Below, piece after piece: positions 62,909 to 64,000 of a stretch of 64,000 nt of DNA (positions are counted from its first letter, which is position 1; each line of letters begins with the position of its first letter). The notes under the pieces were generated by a model that was not told the origin of the DNA, did not search any database, and saw nothing but the letters and a program-made list of their open reading frames with translations. The stretch spans positions 2,316,001 to 2,380,000 of the forward strand of contig NZ_FOIP01000001.1 of the NCBI RefSeq assembly GCF_900105215.1, written 5' to 3'. Both the position numbers and the translations under genes were made by a program. Origin of the DNA: Lacrimispora sphenoides. GTDB taxonomy: Bacteria > Bacillota > Clostridia > Lachnospirales > Lachnospiraceae.

Positions 62909-63553
62909 ATGAGCGATTTCAGAATAAAGACCTGTCCTGTGGGCCAGCTTGGAACCAATTGTTATGTAATATACCGGGAATCCCTTAAAAAAGCGGTAAT
63001 CGTGGATCCGGGCGCAGACGGGGCATATATCCTGGATCTGTGCCGGGAGCTTTCCCTGATTCCGGAGGCGATTATCCTGACTCATGGGCATTTTGATCAC
63101 ATTATGGCGGTAAAAGATATCAAAGAGGCATTTCCCGATGTGAAAATTTATGCCGGGAAGCAGGAAAAAGAGATGCTGGCAGAACCGTCTGTCAATTTGT
63201 CTTCCTCCTTTGGTAAGGCTTATGCGGTTCATGCAGACGGATATGAGGAGGATGGAGCCATCCTCCCCCTTGCAGGAGTGGCCTTTAAGGTTTTATTTAC
63301 CCCAGGCCATACTTCAGGATCGGTCTGTTATTTAATAGAGTCTGAAGATGTCCTCATAAGCGGGGACACTCTCTTTTTGGAGTCTTTGGGAAGAACAGAC
63401 TTTCCTACGGGAAGTCAGTCCCAGATCTTAAGCTCCATAAAGGAACGGCTTTTTGTCCTGCCTGACGATACTCTTGTTTATCCGGGCCATGGGGAGGCGA
63501 CCACGATTGGTCATGAGAAAGTATACAACCCGGTGGCATTATACAGAGGATAG
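62909..63553 (+). CDS. MBL-fold metallohydrolase, glyoxalase II-like
   Basis: This 214-residue protein has the metallo-beta-lactamase metal motif ILTHGHFDHI, TPGHTSGSVCYLI, the bridging Asp in ISGDTLF and the last His in YPGHGEATTIGHEK. Such single-domain members hydrolyse thioesters such as lactoylglutathione-like compounds. In Firmicutes it usually sits between rel and hemZ, as here. The ATG at 62909 follows AGGAGATAAAA. Confidence 0.9.
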   Translation: MSDFRIKTCPVGQLGTNCYVIYRESLKKAVIVDPGADGAYILDLCRELSLIPEAIILTHGHFDHIMAVKDIKEAFPDVKIYAGKQEKEMLAEPSVNLSSSFGKAYAVHADGYEEDGAILPLAGVAFKVLFTPGHTSGSVCYLIESEDVLISGDTLFLESLGRTDFPTGSQSQILSSIKERLFVLPDDTLVYPGHGEATTIGHEKVYNPVALYRG

Positions 63554-63627
63554 GAAGCATCAAGAGGAAAGCACCCTGCGGGTATCCCGATATACCCAAA
63601 AAGCATGGGTGCAGATGAGGAAAACAC

Positions 63628-64000
63628 ATGATAGGATTAATATTAGACGACCAGTCCTTTGAGCAGGATATCAGAGAGCTTTTAATGGCATTTTATCCGG
63701 GAGAGGGCTTCGTCCACAAGGAAAGCCCAGAAGAGGCATACCGTCTTCTTGTCCGGGGCAGGACAGGAGAAGCTGATTTTGAGCTGGCGATCCAGGATTT
63801 TGAGAATGGCATTGTAAGTTCTTTATCCACTAAGGTGGATTTTACAGACCGCTTTGAAACCAAGAACCGGATCAAACGGATGCTATATGGCATGGTTCAG
63901 GAGCTTACAGGGATCGAGCTTCCCTGGGGTACCTTAACGGGAATCCGGCCTACCAAAATAGCCATGACAAGGCTTATGGAAGGGTATACGGATGAGGAAG
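63628..64000 (+). CDS. hemZ: HemZ-type radical SAM protein, start only
   Basis: The first 124 residues of a gene cut by the window end. The N-terminus (MIGLILDDQSFEQDIRELL) and the block ELPWGTLTGIRPTKIAMTRL are typical of the region before the radical-SAM core in HemZ, an oxygen-independent coproporphyrinogen oxidase-like protein. The core CxxxCxxC is beyond the window. The ATG has GATGAGGAAAAC upstream. Follows the MBL gene in the same operon. Confidence 0.8.
   Translation, partial: MIGLILDDQSFEQDIRELLMAFYPGEGFVHKESPEEAYRLLVRGRTGEADFELAIQDFENGIVSSLSTKVDFTDRFETKNRIKRMLYGMVQELTGIELPWGTLTGIRPTKIAMTRLMEGYTDEE

Overview
The window looks like the chromosome of an anaerobic, spore-forming low-GC Gram-positive of the Lachnospiraceae / Clostridium type (Lacrimispora/Hungatella-like). 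The reasons are a Trp T-box leader, a SpoIIM homologue, a clostridial-type ThiC, strong AGGAGG ribosome sites, sigma-A promoters of TTGACA-17-TATAAT form, lactose/cellobiose-type PTS genes and a HemZ-like gene. The species assignment is inference from gene style only. No rRNA, tRNA or CRISPR array was seen.

Layout. 1-3.6 kb: a YmaF-like His-rich protein, a Cys/Lys/Glu repeat protein, a cell-wall-binding fragment and a decayed prophage end (terminase-start/tail-gene chimera, XkdX, a small phage protein, holin, broken amidase, holin-like toxin). 3.6-10.3 kb: a GH2 beta-galactosidase, a small serine recombinase with a palindromic site upstream, and a chemoreceptor. 10.4-15.9 kb: a beta-glucoside/cellobiose PTS operon with its PRD-type activator and a GH1 phospho-beta-glucosidase. 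15.9-20.5 kb (minus): thiC-thiW-thiM-thiE-thiD behind a TPP riboswitch. 20.5-27.35 kb (minus): a complete trpEGDCFBA operon behind a T-box with a TGG specifier. 27.5-33.0 kb: a GNAT gene, then a four-carbon acid sugar (D-threonate-like) operon of DUF1537 kinase, PdxA-family dehydrogenase and GntP permease, followed by a DeoR regulator. 33.1-39.5 kb: proC, a Nudix hydrolase, spoIIM-like, xerD, apt, a GltD-like flavoprotein and an AEC permease. 39.5-47.1 kb: a YibE/F membrane protein and a 1,938-residue secreted multidomain PHP-phosphoesterase-like protein, bracketed by two almost identical terminators. 47.2-58.4 kb: a ten-gene amino-sugar salvage cassette. 58.5-64 kb: a lipoprotein, adenosine deaminase, Rel (p)ppGpp enzyme, an MBL hydrolase and the start of hemZ.

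The most interesting system is the 47.2-58.4 kb cassette. A consensus promoter preceded by two tandem palindromes drives a sugar-binding lipoprotein and two permeases (no ATPase), a BadF-type MurNAc/GlcNAc-kinase-like protein, a zinc-motif-less ROK kinase, a GH4 phospho-glycosidase, a double GNAT protein, a PIG-L-family deacetylase-like protein, NamZ (exo-N-acetylmuramidase family) and NagZ (GH3 N-acetylglucosaminidase). NamZ and NagZ lack signal peptides here. This suggests import of intact GlcNAc/MurNAc disaccharides and cytoplasmic breakdown, with a kinase + deacetylase + GH4 branch that resembles the E. coli Chb pathway but uses unrelated transport and deacetylation proteins. This pathway is inferred from gene families and order, not demonstrated.
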